Assembly: GCF_001542625.1 (NCBI RefSeq)
Contig: NZ_CP016279.1
Location: 6,882,001-6,946,000 of the forward strand
Direction of reading: 5' to 3'
Source of the DNA: Streptomyces griseochromogenes
GTDB lineage: Bacteria; Actinomycetota; Actinomycetes; Streptomycetales; Streptomycetaceae
Length of the DNA: 64,000 nucleotides
Numbering within the stretch: position 1 is the first letter of the stretch; every line of letters starts with the position of its first letter. Below the pieces are notes generated by a model. That model was not told where the DNA came from and did no database searches. It saw nothing but the letters and a program-made list of their open reading frames with translations. The translations under genes and the position numbers were made by a program. Positions 1 through 8,937 of this stretch are shown here, one piece after another.

Positions 1-295
1 AGGCGGGGCGCAGGTCGGTCCAGAGTGAGAGTGTCGCGGCCAGGGCGGTGGTTTCCACCGTACGGCCCTTGCCGTACCAGGTCGGTACGGCGAACTCTCC
101 CCATGCACCCCAGTCCGCCTCGAAGAGCATGCCCCGGTCGCCGTCCGCCGCTTCGGCACGCGCGAGGTATCCGGGGTGCTGACTGATCTTCCGGTAGACG
201 GCCTCACCACTGTCGTAGAACTCGCGCGTGAGAGGTGCGGGATCGACGAGAGGTGACTTCAGGACGCCGAATGTGTACAGAGCAAGATGGGGCAT
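1..295 (-). CDS. DUF3291-type protein, 3' end cut by window edge
   Basis: The reading frame starts at an ATG (293-295) preceded by a good ribosome site (GGAAGAG) and runs off the left edge with 98 codons visible. The protein begins MPHLALYTFGVLKSPL and contains the Trp/Gly-rich stretch EADWGAWGEFAVPTWYGKGR. I recognise this as the DUF3291 family of small actinobacterial proteins, which have a ferredoxin-like fold related to antibiotic-biosynthesis monooxygenases. The function is unknown. Codon use is normal for the genus. No partner gene is visible because the neighbour to the right is a mobile remnant. Confidence 0.8.
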   Translation of the reverse strand, partial: MPHLALYTFGVLKSPLVDPAPLTREFYDSGEAVYRKISQHPGYLARAEAADGDRGMLFEADWGAWGEFAVPTWYGKGRTVETTALAATLSLWTDLRPA

Positions 296-734
296 GTGTC
301 TCTTCCTGGTTGGGGGTGCCTGGTGCAGACCCGGGTCGGTGGCTTACGCATGGGGGGCGAGGGTTCGTGGGGCGTGACCGACTCATCCCGTCGCGGGTGG
401 CGCAGCCTGAAGGAACTCCTGTGCGACCGCGGGCGACCACCGAAGTCCAGGTGAAGGTAGCTGCCTCTGCGAGTCCTGTCGAAGTTGCGATTTCCCTGTC
501 CAAGTGGCCTCTTGTACAGGTCCTTGCGGGAACTGGGGCGGTGGCGCGCTGCCTGCCGCCGTGGAAGTCCGCATCGGCCCGGCAAATGCCGAGAAGCAGC
601 ATCGACAACCCCGCTCAAGCCGGTGTGCCGGGGCGACGCCGGCGGCGTTGTCGGCGTCGGCTGGTTGGATGACGGAGCGACTGGGTTCACTGTCAAAGGA
701 CAGTTGCTGTAACTCGCCTGGGAGGTCTCATGGG
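296..734. other. intergenic stretch without a supported gene
   Basis: About 440 bp with open frames on both strands but no frame showing a recognisable protein or a convincing start site. It contains the upstream region of the DUF3291-type gene. I see nothing else that I can support. Confidence 0.5.
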
Positions 735-767
735 ACGGCCCGTCCACCGGGACGGTGGACGGGCCGT
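735..767 (-). terminator. strong hairpin, likely terminator
   Basis: A perfect 14-bp inverted repeat (ACGGCCCGTCCACC, 735-748, and its complement, 754-767) with a 5-nt loop. There is no U-tract, as is usual in Streptomyces. It lies just downstream of the expected stop (position 789) of the coiled-coil remnant on the minus strand. Confidence 0.65.
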
Positions 768-788
768 GGAGTGGTTGGGCAGGAGGGA

Positions 789-1156
789 TCAGGACGTCGG
801 TGCCGGTTCGGCGATGCGGGCTTCGAGGTCGCGACGCACCGGTCCTGGAAGCGCAGGTTCGAGCGGGCGGCCTTGAGTCGCTCGTCGAGGGTGCGGTTGT
901 CGATGGTGAGCTGGCGGACGCGCTGTTTGAGGGTGGTGTTCTCGGTGGTGATCCGCTGGATGGCGCCCTCGGTCCACTCAGCTCGCATATCGCGTATCTG
1001 GCAGAGGAGTTCGCCGCTCCGAGTGCGCTGGGCGAGGATCTCGGTGTGGGCGGCTTTGAGGGCGTCCTCGGCGTTCAGGGCGCGTTCGCGCCAGGTCCCT
1101 TCGCGTTCGTCGTCCTGCTGTACGCGGCCGACCGCGACGACGAGAAGTGAGGACAA
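789..1156 (-). pseudogene. DUF6262-like coiled-coil protein, frameshifted remnant
   Basis: The minus-strand frame from a TTG at 1156 encodes a helical, Glu/Arg/Leu-rich protein (GELLCQIRDMRAEWTE, then ENTTLKQRVRQLTIDNRTL), resembling the C-terminal coiled coil of DUF6262 proteins that accompany large tyrosine-recombinase genes in actinobacterial transposons. Near the end, after RFQDRCVA, the expected ending DLEARIAEP continues in another frame and stops at 789, implying a single-base deletion. The frame that stays open reads on through the hairpin to 728. The N-terminal half of the family is missing. A probable partner integrase remnant lies at 10.4-10.8 kb. The family assignment is from memory of the motif. 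Confidence 0.5.
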
Positions 1157-1161
1157 CGACC

Positions 1162-1503
1162 ATGACCAGCACAGTCACGAAGATCGGCCGCTGTGCAACG
1201 TGCAGCGGTCCCAGCTACGACAACCCCCAGGACGGCTGCACCCCCTACACATGCATCACACCTTGCGTCCTGTGCGACCATCCCGGCGACGTACACCGTG
1301 ACTGGTACCGGGAGCAGCATGGCGCTGGTTTCTGCCGCCGATGCCGCCCCGATGAACCCGGATACCGACACGACTACCGTCCCGCTGCCGACCGCGCCGC
1401 GAACCTCGCCGGTGATTCGCCTTCGCCGTCGACTACACCGTCCGCACCAGGACAGCGAGGCGCGGAGGCACTGCGATGCACTGCTGCCTCACATAGCTCG
1501 TGA
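1162..1503 (+). CDS. small cysteine-rich hypothetical protein
   Basis: 113 codons from an ATG preceded by GTGAGGA. The first 60 residues hold paired cysteines (CATC near residue 10, then CTPYTC, CVLCDHPGDVH, and later CRRCRPDE) in a spacing that could bind zinc. The C-terminal third is low-complexity Ser/Pro/Ala. I do not recognise a family. The start region overlaps the 5' side of the opposite-strand coiled-coil remnant, so one of the two frames may be non-functional. Cysteine pairing and the good ribosome site favour this one being real. Confidence 0.5.
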   Translation: MTSTVTKIGRCATCSGPSYDNPQDGCTPYTCITPCVLCDHPGDVHRDWYREQHGAGFCRRCRPDEPGYRHDYRPAADRAANLAGDSPSPSTTPSAPGQRGAEALRCTAASHSS

Positions 1504-1751
1504 GAGTGCGCAGCGCGCGACCGGGCGGGCGGTCTACAGCTGTTGTCGTTCGCCCACCCGATCAGCAAGATCACCCTGCTTACCACCCATCAGGTCGCCG
1601 ACCACGGCGACAGGGTCACCTTTCTCCAGGTGGGCCGCGTCCCCATGGAATTTCTACCCGCTGGACGATCTCGTCTGCCAACTCGTACGACGCCGACCAT
1701 GACCGGGACGGACGAAGCCTCCGGCAAGGACCGGGCCGGCGCCGGACCGTA

Positions 1752-2414
1752 CTATCTGCTCTTGATTTGTACGCGCTTGATGTTCACCGGCAGCGTCGGA
1801 AAGCCGTCTCCCGGCCCGTTCTGGTCGTCCTCGCCGCCCACCGCGATCTTCTGGAGCACGTCGAGGCCCGCGGTCACTTTGCCGAACGGCGTGTAGGCGG
1901 GCGAGAGTTTGGTGTCCTTCCAGACGAAGAAGAACTGGCTTCCGTTGGTGTTGGGCCCAGCGTTGGCCATCGCCACCGTCCCGGCAGGATAGGTCGCCCC
2001 GGTCAAGTTCTCGTCGGGGAAGGAGTAACCGGGTCCGCCGCTCCCGGTGCCGGTCGGGTCGCCGCACTGGAGCACGTAGATGCGCGCGGTGGTGAGCCGG
2101 TGGCAGTGCGAGCGGTCGAAGTAGTCGTGCTGGGCGAGGAACTTGAAGGAGTACGTGGTGCAGGGAGCCTTGTCGGTCAGTGCCCTGAAGGTGATCGCGC
2201 CCTGGCCGGTACGCAGCGTCGCGCTGTACGGCTTGGCGGCCTTCACCGGGTCGAAGACCGGTATCCCCTTGAAGTTGTCTGCGGGAACGGCCGGCGTGTA
2301 GGTGCAGGCGGCCGAGGGCGCGGCAGGGGGTGAGGTGTCGGCCGTGGCCTGCGTCGCGGTGCCGAGAAGGAGCAGAGCGGAGGCGGCGAGCAGGGCGCTT
2401 GGCTTACGGAGCAC
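1752..2414 (-). CDS. secreted cyclophilin-type peptidyl-prolyl isomerase
   Basis: 220-residue protein from a GTG with a GAAGGGA ribosome site. Residues 1-26 form a signal peptide (MLRKPSALLAASALLLLG, cleavage near ATA/ADT). The rest is a single cyclophilin domain: the active-site strand has Phe-Asp-Arg-Ser-His-Cys-His, then LQCGDPTGTGSGGPGY and the hallmark GTVAMANAGPNTNGSQFFF. Cyclophilins catalyse cis-trans isomerisation of X-Pro bonds; with the signal peptide this one should act outside the membrane, probably on exported proteins. The family glycine and glutamine residues are present, so it is likely active. It stands alone between mobile remnants. Confidence 0.9.
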   Translation of the reverse strand: MLRKPSALLAASALLLLGTATQATADTSPPAAPSAACTYTPAVPADNFKGIPVFDPVKAAKPYSATLRTGQGAITFRALTDKAPCTTYSFKFLAQHDYFDRSHCHRLTTARIYVLQCGDPTGTGSGGPGYSFPDENLTGATYPAGTVAMANAGPNTNGSQFFFVWKDTKLSPAYTPFGKVTAGLDVLQKIAVGGEDDQNGPGDGFPTLPVNIKRVQIKSR

Positions 2415-2832
2415 GAGACGGTTCCCTTCGGGTCAGCACCGTATGGGCATGTCATGGCCGCCTCATCCTGCCCGCTCCGCCGTCCGGGTGAAACCCCTGC
2501 GCCATGCACCGTCAACTTCGGCGGGCGGGCGCCACGGCAACCGGGCGACAGGGCACGGACAGCACGACGGGCGGTCCTCCAACCGGCCCGCCGGCCGCGG
2601 CCGTGGCGGTGCCCCTGGCACACCCTGGGTGGCCACTTCCAGGACTCCCCGGCCTTCTGGGCGACTGTAGGCACAGGCGTGCCGGCAAGCTACCAGCAAC
2701 GCGAGACCTGCCCGCACACGCCCGAGGAATGACCCCGGCCAGGACCGCGGGCTACCTCGTCGCAGCACGGGGGGACCGGAAGCTATCCGGCCCTGGTCCG
2801 CCGGAAACCGTACCGGTATCAGCATCCAACCC
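2415..2832. other. intergenic stretch, no gene seen
   Basis: About 420 bp between the cyclophilin start and the next plausible gene. It has only short overlapping frames with no recognisable protein. It includes the cyclophilin upstream region. Confidence 0.5.
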
Positions 2833-3132
2833 ATGGAACAGCCGATGGCCCGCAACGTCCGCCTCAGCCGGCAGATCGCTCAGCAGATCCGGACCCTCGC
2901 CGCAAAGCTCGACACCGCCGACATGCCCTCCGACGCAGCCACCGCGCAAGAGCTACTGCTCGCACTCCACGACGCGCTTCGCGACCTGCGTGAGCCGCCG
3001 CAAGCCCTACTCGCCGTCGCCACGACTGGCAACGAAGAGATGGCCGACTTGCCCGCGAGCGCCGATCGGCGGCTAGTAACACGCCATTTCATTTGGTGTG
3101 ATCTTGCGGGATGCTGGCTGGATGGCGAGTGA
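2833..3132 (+). CDS. hypothetical helical protein, 3' end replaced by an insertion sequence
   Basis: From ATG 2833 the frame encodes a hydrophilic helical protein (MARNVRLSRQIAQQIR, then AATAQELLLALHDALRDLR). The last 15 or so codons come from the left end of the insertion sequence that begins at 3084, so the native C-terminus is lost. No family is recognised. An alternative start is the second Met at 2845. Probably a broken gene. Confidence 0.4.
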   Translation: MEQPMARNVRLSRQIAQQIRTLAAKLDTADMPSDAATAQELLLALHDALRDLREPPQALLAVATTGNEEMADLPASADRRLVTRHFIWCDLAGCWLDGE

Positions 3133-3789
3133 GCTTGTCGAGCGGTTGGTGCCGGACCGTTCGTGGGAGTTGTTCCAGCGGGTTGCGCCGTCGGCGCCGA
3201 CCCGCCCGCAGGGCGGTGGCCGGCGTCGAAGCCATGGAGATCGCGAAGTCTTGGCCGCCATCGTGTTCGTGGCCACGTCAGGCTGCACGTGGAACCAGCT
3301 CTCTCCCGGGTTCGGTCCGTCTGGGGTGACCGCGTTCAGGCGATTCACCGAGTGGTCCGAGGCTCGTGTGTGGGCCAAGCTCCATCGCCTGGTGCTCAAC
3401 GAACTCGGTGGTCAGGGCGAGTTGGACTGGTCGCGGTGCGCGATCGACTCCGTCAGCGTCCGCGCGGTCAAAGGGGGACACTGACGGGACCGAATCAGAC
3501 CGAACGCGGTAAGAGCGGATCGAAAATCCACCTCATCGTCGACCGGAACGGGCTGCCCCTCTCGATCGGCATCTCCGGCGCCAACCTGCACGACAACCAG
3601 GCCCTCGAGCCCCTCGTCCGCGGGATACCGCCCATCCGCTCCCGGCGCCGACCCCGCAGACGACGCCCGACCAAACTCCACGGCGACAAGGGATACGACT
3701 ACTCTCACCTGCGGCGATGGTTACGCACGCGGGGCATCATCCCTCGCAGCGACACTCACCTGCTACCGCAGACTGCCCAAATGAAATGG
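3084..3789 (+). mobile_element. IS5-family element, copy 1, internally deleted
   Basis: Bounded by inverted repeats CCATTTCATTTGG (3084-3096) and its complement (3777-3789). The unit is 706 bp, about 155 bp shorter than the related copy at 28.5 kb, because the transposase region between the second catalytic Asp and the C-terminus is deleted. No clear target duplication is visible. It cut the hypothetical gene at 2833. Confidence 0.8.
3122..3789 (+). pseudogene. IS5-family transposase, frameshifted and internally deleted
   Basis: Starts at ATG 3122 (MASELVERLVPDRSWELFQR). The N-terminal frame stops at 3484 after DWSRCAIDSVSVRAVKGGH. The rest (KSGSKIHLIVDRNGLPLS, LHGDKGYDYSHLRRWL) continues in the -1 frame, with AAAGGGGG at the switch. 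The same arrangement is seen in the 28.5-kb copy, so the switch may be programmed frameshifting. After RTRGI the sequence jumps to the family's last residues (read AATLTCYRRLPK in yet another frame), so the region with the catalytic Glu (normally in an ERT-type motif) is lost. Not functional. Confidence 0.8.
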
Positions 3790-4084
3790 ACGGCACGACG
3801 GTCAGGCCCCTGCCGACTCGCCCAACGTGAACGATCTCACCGACCACCCGGCATTCACTGGTTCGCGGCTCCTTCGTTGGCGTGATCAGTCATACCGTCC
3901 CCCACCTCCGAAGTCAGACGAGACCACGTCGGCCGGCGCGTCAGGACACTCGCACGCCAAGGGCCATGGGATCGGGCTCCTTCCAAGGGGTCGCGCGGAT
4001 GGGCACGTTGGGGCCAATTGGCAGACGGGACAGATACAGGTGCGGTGATCAAGGAGTTCCACGCTCTGTGATCACGGGGAACCT

Positions 4085-4195
4085 GTGCCTGCGCTGCCGT
4101 CATGGCTGACCGGACCGCTGTGGGACCAACTCGCCATCCTGCTGCCGCAGCGGCCCGAGTTCCATCCCACCCACCCGTTGGACCTGAAATGTTGA
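4085..4195 (+). pseudogene. transposase N-terminal fragment
   Basis: 36 codons from GTG 4085 (VPALPSWLTGPLWDQLAILL, then PQRPEFHPTHPL), which match the typical start of a large Streptomyces IS5-group transposase, followed by a stop. The rest of the gene is missing. The 295 bp between the insertion sequence at 3789 and this fragment hold no gene that I can support. Confidence 0.6.
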
Positions 4196-4284
4196 TCAGA
4201 GCCGCAGAACCTGGTCGGGTGGCCTGGGGGTGCGATTGCCCCGGGCTACCCGACCCTCCTATCCAGCGGGAGCGTTGCGTTGCG

Positions 4285-5895
4285 TTACCTGACGCCGTGG
4301 ATTGCCTGGGGGTCTGTGACCGGCAGGGCGGGCTCGGCTTTCACGGTGGCGGGGGGCGGCGGCACATAGACCGGGGTGGGGTCGGGTTCCGGTGCGCACG
4401 TCTTGGCGATGACGCCTTTGCCTGCGGGGAGGCGGCCGTCTCGCAGGTAGTCGGTGAAGGCGTCGTCCAGGCAGGCGTTGCCGTGGAAGAGGATCTCGTG
4501 GAAGCTGCCGCCGTTCTGGACGACCAGTTTGGATCCGGGCAGTGCCTTGTGCATGGCGAGGGCACCCGGGTAGGGGGTGGCGGCGTCCTCGGTGGCCTGG
4601 AAGAGCAGGACGGGCGGCAGGCCCTTGCCGGTGATCTTCAGCCGGCCGGCCGGGTTGCCCTGGTAGGGCCAGAACATGCAGGCGGCGTTGTACCACATGT
4701 TGTTGTAGGTATAGAAGGGCGCGACGGCGTTGACCTTGGCCTGGTCCCTCTTCCAGAACTCCCAATCGCGCGGCCAGTTGTTCTCGGTGCACTGGACCGC
4801 GTTGTACGCCGGGAAGGTGCCGTCGTCGGCACCCGGGGCGGCATAGCGGTTATAGGCGCTCTGCAGCGGGCGGGTGTCGTTCTTGGTGAGGTAGGCCGAC
4901 AGTACGGTTGCCATCTGCGGCCAGCGCAGGAAGTTGTAGCCGCCACCGTAGAAGGTGTCCTCGAACTCTGCGGGGCCGATCTTTCCGGGGGCCGGGGCGG
5001 CGGCTACCGGGCTGATCCGCAACGCGGCTTCGACCTGGTAGTACTTCTGCTCCACGGTGGCAGCGTCCGTGCCCAGGTGGTAGACCGGGTCGGCCTTGGC
5101 GGTCCATGCCGCGAAGGCGTCGAACCGGCGCTGGTGTTCCTTGTCCTGCAGGATGTTGTGGTCGTACCAGCTGATGGTGGGGCCAACGACGCTGTCGAGC
5201 ACCATCCGGCGCACGTGCGAAGGGAAGAGCTGGCCGTACGTCGAGCCCAGCGAGGTGCCCCACGAGCCCCCGTAGAAATTGATCTTCTGGACGCCGAGTG
5301 CCCGCCGGATGCTGTCCATGTCGCGCGCGTTGTCGACGGTGGTCATGTGCGGTAGGAACCAGCTCCAGTTCGCGGCGCAGTCGGCCGCGTACGTGGCCGA
5401 CTTCTCCAGCCATGCCTGCGAGGTGCCCTGGCTGACCTGGTAGTCCGGCCGCTCGGCGTCGAAGTAGTGTGCGTTGCAGGTGACGTGGGGTTCGCTGGCG
5501 TTGGTGCCGCGGGGGTCGAAGCCGATCCAGTCGTAGGTCGAGGCGACGTCCCGGGGAATCTTTCCGGAGACGTAGGCGGGCATCCACAGACCGGAGTCGC
5601 CGGGGCCGCCGGGATTCAGCAGGATGGGCCCCTGCCGTTTGCTCTTGGGCGCGGTGGCCGGGAGCCGGTTCACCTTGATTTTGATCTTGGCGCCGTTCGG
5701 CCGCGTGTAGTCCAGCGGCACTTCGAGCATGGCGCACTGCAGCGCAGGAGCTGTCGCATCGTTACAGGAACTCCAGATGAGTTTCCCCTGACCCGTGCCC
5801 CCTGGCGCAGTCAAGGAAGCCGAAGCAGGGGTGATACCCGCGCAGACTCCGCCGATGACGGCGACGACCGATAACAGGACTCTAGCTTTTGTCAT
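4285..5895 (-). CDS. secreted alpha/beta hydrolase, S33 tripeptidyl-aminopeptidase type
   Basis: 536 residues. The N-terminus (MTKARVLLSVVAVIGGVCAG) is a signal peptide ending near ASA/SLT. Family S33 hallmarks follow: oxyanion-hole loop NPGGPGDSG around residue 95, nucleophile elbow GGSWGTSLG around 215, the acid in ATEDAATPYPG and the base in GGSFHEIL, followed by a C-terminal Cys-containing cap. Such Streptomyces enzymes release tripeptides or amino acids from peptides outside the cell. The start is uncertain: Met at 5895 gives the best signal peptide, but upstream in-frame Met/Val codons at 5913 and 5925 exist and none has a clear ribosome site. It is flanked by two different transposase fragments, so it may be island cargo. 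Confidence 0.88.
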   Translation of the reverse strand: MTKARVLLSVVAVIGGVCAGITPASASLTAPGGTGQGKLIWSSCNDATAPALQCAMLEVPLDYTRPNGAKIKIKVNRLPATAPKSKRQGPILLNPGGPGDSGLWMPAYVSGKIPRDVASTYDWIGFDPRGTNASEPHVTCNAHYFDAERPDYQVSQGTSQAWLEKSATYAADCAANWSWFLPHMTTVDNARDMDSIRRALGVQKINFYGGSWGTSLGSTYGQLFPSHVRRMVLDSVVGPTISWYDHNILQDKEHQRRFDAFAAWTAKADPVYHLGTDAATVEQKYYQVEAALRISPVAAAPAPGKIGPAEFEDTFYGGGYNFLRWPQMATVLSAYLTKNDTRPLQSAYNRYAAPGADDGTFPAYNAVQCTENNWPRDWEFWKRDQAKVNAVAPFYTYNNMWYNAACMFWPYQGNPAGRLKITGKGLPPVLLFQATEDAATPYPGALAMHKALPGSKLVVQNGGSFHEILFHGNACLDDAFTDYLRDGRLPAGKGVIAKTCAPEPDPTPVYVPPPPATVKAEPALPVTDPQAIHGVR

Positions 5896-6058
5896 GAAGG
5901 CATCATGTGGCATGTGCAATATCACATACCATCTTAGGAGTGGGCGTTACTCAACTGTGACTCGCTAGGCACGTACGACAGGCCGCGCAGACGGGCGACC
6001 GGTGATGGTCGGCGTCGTGGGCGTGTGTGGCAGCGGTGGGTGGTCCAGGCTGGGCGGA

Positions 6059-6190
6059 TCAGGCTCGGACGGTGATGATCGCGTCGGTGAGGTCGAAAGC
6101 GGCTTCGATGACAGTGACCCGCCGTTCGTAGTAGCGCGCAAGCCGGTGTGAAGCGTTGTGCCACAACAGGCGTCTCGTCCCGGCTGGAAA
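6059..6190 (-). pseudogene. transposase C-terminal fragment
   Basis: The minus-strand frame reads WHNASHRLARYYERRVTVIE and then FDLTDAIITVRA before a stop. A continuation with LIRPAWTTHR appears in a different frame. This resembles the last 50 residues of IS5-group transposases (Arg-rich helix followed by the hydrophobic terminal helix). It is degraded by frameshift and has no N-terminal part, so it is a dead remnant. It is not the other half of the fragment at 4085, which has the opposite orientation. Confidence 0.45.
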
Positions 6191-6664
6191 GCGCATGGTG
6201 CTTCCAGGGATGGGCGATCCGGGACGGGGGACCCGGTCGGCCTCGAACTGGCAGCGGCGTGGCCGTTGACCAAGGCGCACAAGGCCAGTGCGCAGACTCG
6301 CCTCGCCGGCCGTTCGCGGCTGTGTGTGGAGGGAGTGAGGGCGGGCGACAGCTCACGTGGGAGGAGCTGGCGCCGTGCCGCGAGGGCGCGTCACGGCTCG
6401 AACGGTCGCGGCTCCGCAGATTCGGCAGATGCCCGCAGTGCACTGCGGGCTACGGTGCTGGTGGAGGCCACCTTTTGATCGGAGTACTGGACCACTCGCC
6501 CGCACCGCCCAGCCAGGACCCGCACGCCCATGCCGGCGGGCTGCCGACCGCGGGGCCTGTGTCGTGCTGCTTGGCGGGCGGCTACTGCCCGGCAAACCCC
6601 TTCAACGCTCCCGCGGCCAGCTCCAGGTTGACGACCCGCGTTGACGGGACCGACCTCACATCCC
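6191..6664. other. intergenic stretch, no gene seen
   Basis: About 470 bp between a transposase remnant and the intact IS5 element. Several frames stay open because of high GC, but none shows a recognisable domain or a good start site. Confidence 0.45.
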
Positions 6665-6673
6665 TTAGAGGTC

Positions 6674-7491
6674 CTAACAAAGGCGTCGGACGTGTCGGTG
6701 GGTGATGAGGCAGGTGGCGAGGCCGAGGAAGGCTTCGTGGATGTCGTCGCGTCGTTCCCAGCGGATCCGCAGGCGGCGGAATCCGTGCAGCCAGGCAATC
6801 GTGCGCTCGACCACCCAGCGGAAGACGCCGAGGCCAGAGCCGTGGGGCTCGCCTCGTTCGGCAATGACCGGGCGGATACCGCGCCGCCACACCAGTCGGC
6901 GGTACTTGTCGTGGTCGTAGCCGCGGTCCGCGAGGAGCGCATCCGGTCGGCGTCTGGGCCGGCCGACGGCGCCGACAACGGCGGGGACCTTGTCGAGCAG
7001 GGGCAGGAGCTGGGTGACGTCGTTGCGGTTTCCGCCGGTCAGCGACACCGCGAGCGGGATGCCCTGGGCGTCGGTGAGGACGTGGTGTTTGCTGCCTGGC
7101 CGTGCGCGATCGACCGGGCTGGGGCCGCTTTTGGGCCCCGCCGAGCGGCCCGCACGTGGGAGGAATCGATCACCGCCCGCGACCAGTCCAGCTTCTTCGC
7201 GGCCCGCAGCTTCTTCAGCAGCACCAAGTGGAGCGCGTCCCAGACACCGGCTTCGTTCCACGCGGCCAGGCGCCGCCAGCACGTCATCCCCGAGCCGAAG
7301 CCCAGTTCCTGGGGCAGGTACTCCCACTGAATGCCGGTATGCAGCACGAACAGGATCCCGCACAACGCCTGCCGGTCCGGGATCCGGGGCCGCCCCTCCA
7401 CCAGCTTCGGACCCGGTTCAGGCAGCAATGGCTCGATCAGCGACCACAGTTCATCCGACACGATCCAAGGTCGCGACTGACGTTTCCCCAC
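6674..7491 (-). CDS. IS5-family transposase made by -1 frameshifting (orfA+orfB)
   Basis: orfA starts at GTG 7491 (MGKRQSRPWIVSDELWSLIE) and on its own stops at 7039. The remainder (PGSKHHVLTDAQGIPLAVSL onward) lies in the -1 frame and ends at 6674. The fused product would be about 272 residues with the DDE triad in VIDSSHV, LLADRGYD and VVERTIAW. The two frames meet at a canonical slippery heptamer C-CCA-AAA. It cuts and pastes the element. Both halves are free of other stops. Confidence 0.88.
7129..7135 (-). promoter_or_regulatory. ribosomal slippery heptamer CCCAAAA
   Basis: On the minus strand the orfA frame reads GGC CCA AAA GCG. Slipping back one base at C-CCA-AAA gives the orfB frame (CCC AAA AGC). 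This fits the X-XXY-YYZ rule for programmed -1 frameshifting and lies exactly where orfA and orfB similarity switch. Confidence 0.75.
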
Positions 7492-7555
7492 GAGTAGACC
7501 AACGACCGCTCAAGCCGAAAGTCACATGATCAACGGCTTCTGTTAGGACCTCTTA

Positions 7556-7932
7556 GCCAGTCACTCTCATCTGACCTGGGCAGATACGTGCGGGATCTAG
7601 ATAAGGTACGGCGCCCAACCCGAACTGGATCATCCCCGACCACGTGGCCTTCATGTATCCAGAGTCATCCGGCAGCAGATGGTGCGCATCCGAGTCATGG
7701 GCAGCCCCTGCAGCGACCGGGTGCTTGGGGTCGCTGGCCCTGGTGTCCCGTCTCAGACGATCTGGCTTGCGGGCGGAGCCCCGACCTGCGGCGACCAGTT
7801 CGGTTGAGACGCCTGTCCGACGGGAACCCCAGTTGATCCGGTCCTGGCCGCATGGATGGTGGGTGCTGTCTCAGCTGGTCTGGTTCGGTTCTGCCGTTTC
7901 GCGCTGACAGGTCTCGTTAGGATCTTCTGATC
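7556..7932. other. intergenic stretch, no gene seen
   Basis: About 375 bp between the IS5 target duplication and the next gene. No frame shows a recognisable protein. It should contain the promoter of the downstream SUMF1-type gene, but I could not assign -35 or -10 boxes. Confidence 0.45.
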
Positions 7933-8604
7933 ATGGACGTGATTACGGGGAAAGAGATGGTCGCCATCCCGCCGGGGCAAGTGACGCTGTCGGACCGGCG
8001 AACGCAGCGCAGTTGGTCGGTCGAGCTTGCGCCCTGCCAACTGGCGGCATTCCCGGTCACCCAGGCGTTGTACGCACAGATCACAGACCAGTGGCCGAGT
8101 ACCGCCCATGGCGACCAGTTGCCCGTCGAATGCGTCTCCTGGTGGGACGCAGCGCGGTTCTGCAACGCCCTGTCCCAGCGCGACGGGTTCATACTCGCGT
8201 ACCACTTCCACGCCGACGGCGAAGGCATCGAGTGGGACGCATCCGCCGACGGGTACCGACTGCCGACCGAAGCCGAGTGGGAGCACGCCTGCCGTGCCGG
8301 CACGGCAGGGCCGCGCTACGGGGAACTCGGCGAGATCGCCTGGTACCGCGGCAACTCGCACGAACGCATCCACGACGTGGGCGGCAAACGCCCCAACCCG
8401 TGGGGGATTTACGACATGCTCGGCAACGTCTGGGACTGGTGCTGGGACGTCTACGACGCCGAGGTCTACGGGACCTACCGGGTGCTCCGTGGCGGTGGCT
8501 GGTTCGATGAGCACTGGAGTTGCCGGGCCTCCGCGCGACGCCGCAGCCACCCGACCTTCCAGGTCGACGACGTCGGATTCCGCATCGCACGTTCCCTCAT
8601 GTGA
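7933..8604 (+). CDS. formylglycine-generating-enzyme (SUMF1) fold protein lacking one active-site cysteine
   Basis: 223 residues from ATG 7933 with a TTAGGA ribosome site. The whole protein is one FGE-sulfatase (SUMF1/EgtB/PvdO) domain: SWWDAARFCNALS, YRLPTEAEWEHACRAG, PNPWGIYDMLGNVWDWCWD and the end RGGGWFDEHWSCRASARRR...VGFRIAR. True formylglycine-generating enzymes oxidise a sulfatase cysteine using two copper-binding cysteines five apart in this last segment. Here only the second position is Cys (WSC) and the first is not. So the fold is clear, but sulfatase activation is unlikely; other members act in ergothioneine-type C-S chemistry or as binding modules. No sulfatase gene is nearby. 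Confidence 0.88.
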   Translation: MDVITGKEMVAIPPGQVTLSDRRTQRSWSVELAPCQLAAFPVTQALYAQITDQWPSTAHGDQLPVECVSWWDAARFCNALSQRDGFILAYHFHADGEGIEWDASADGYRLPTEAEWEHACRAGTAGPRYGELGEIAWYRGNSHERIHDVGGKRPNPWGIYDMLGNVWDWCWDVYDAEVYGTYRVLRGGGWFDEHWSCRASARRRSHPTFQVDDVGFRIARSLM

Positions 8605-8937
8605 CGACCGTTTGCGTCCGTCCCCAGACGCAATGGCCGCCGACGAGCAACCCAGGGACCCGATCATCTGAGTAGCTGTTGTCGTTCCGATCTTGAGGGT
8701 TGTGCGTCGAACGGGAGTCTCGATCGGGTGGTTGCCGCAGGCTGCGGGCACGAAGGCAGGGCCTCTTGGTAGCTCGGGGTTGCGAAGCCAACCGAGATCC
8801 AGGAGACCCTGTTGCCGCAGTTGTACGTGCTCGCGCCGGTGGAACTCAACTCGGCCGCACCGACGTGTGATTGTGTCGCTCACCGGTTCGGGAATGCGGC
8901 CGATCACCCGGAACGTGTTCGGCGGTATCCCTCGGAC
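8605..8937. other. intergenic stretch, no gene seen
   Basis: About 330 bp between the SUMF1-type gene and the transposase start. The left end of the IS5 element at 8.9 kb must lie here, but I could not find a matching inverted repeat. The transposase frame stays open upstream to 8812. Confidence 0.4.

Larger units (their letters stand above)
6668..7552 (-). mobile_element. complete IS5-family insertion sequence with TTA target duplication
   Basis: 885 bp. Terminal inverted repeats begin GAGGTCCTAACA at both ends (6668-6679 and, inverted, 7541-7552). The element is flanked by the 3-bp direct repeat TTA (6665-6667 and 7553-7555), the TNA-type duplication typical of IS5 relatives. It contains one transposase coded in two overlapping frames. 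Intact ends, clean target duplication and a complete set of catalytic residues suggest recent insertion and possible activity. Confidence 0.92.

Noticed and set aside
3461..3485. Claim that the orfA/orfB break in the 3.1- and 28.5-kb IS5 copies is certainly programmed frameshifting
   Set aside because: Both copies need a -1 shift near AAAGGGGG, but the reading phase over that run differs by one base between them and both copies carry other lesions, so independent decay cannot be excluded.
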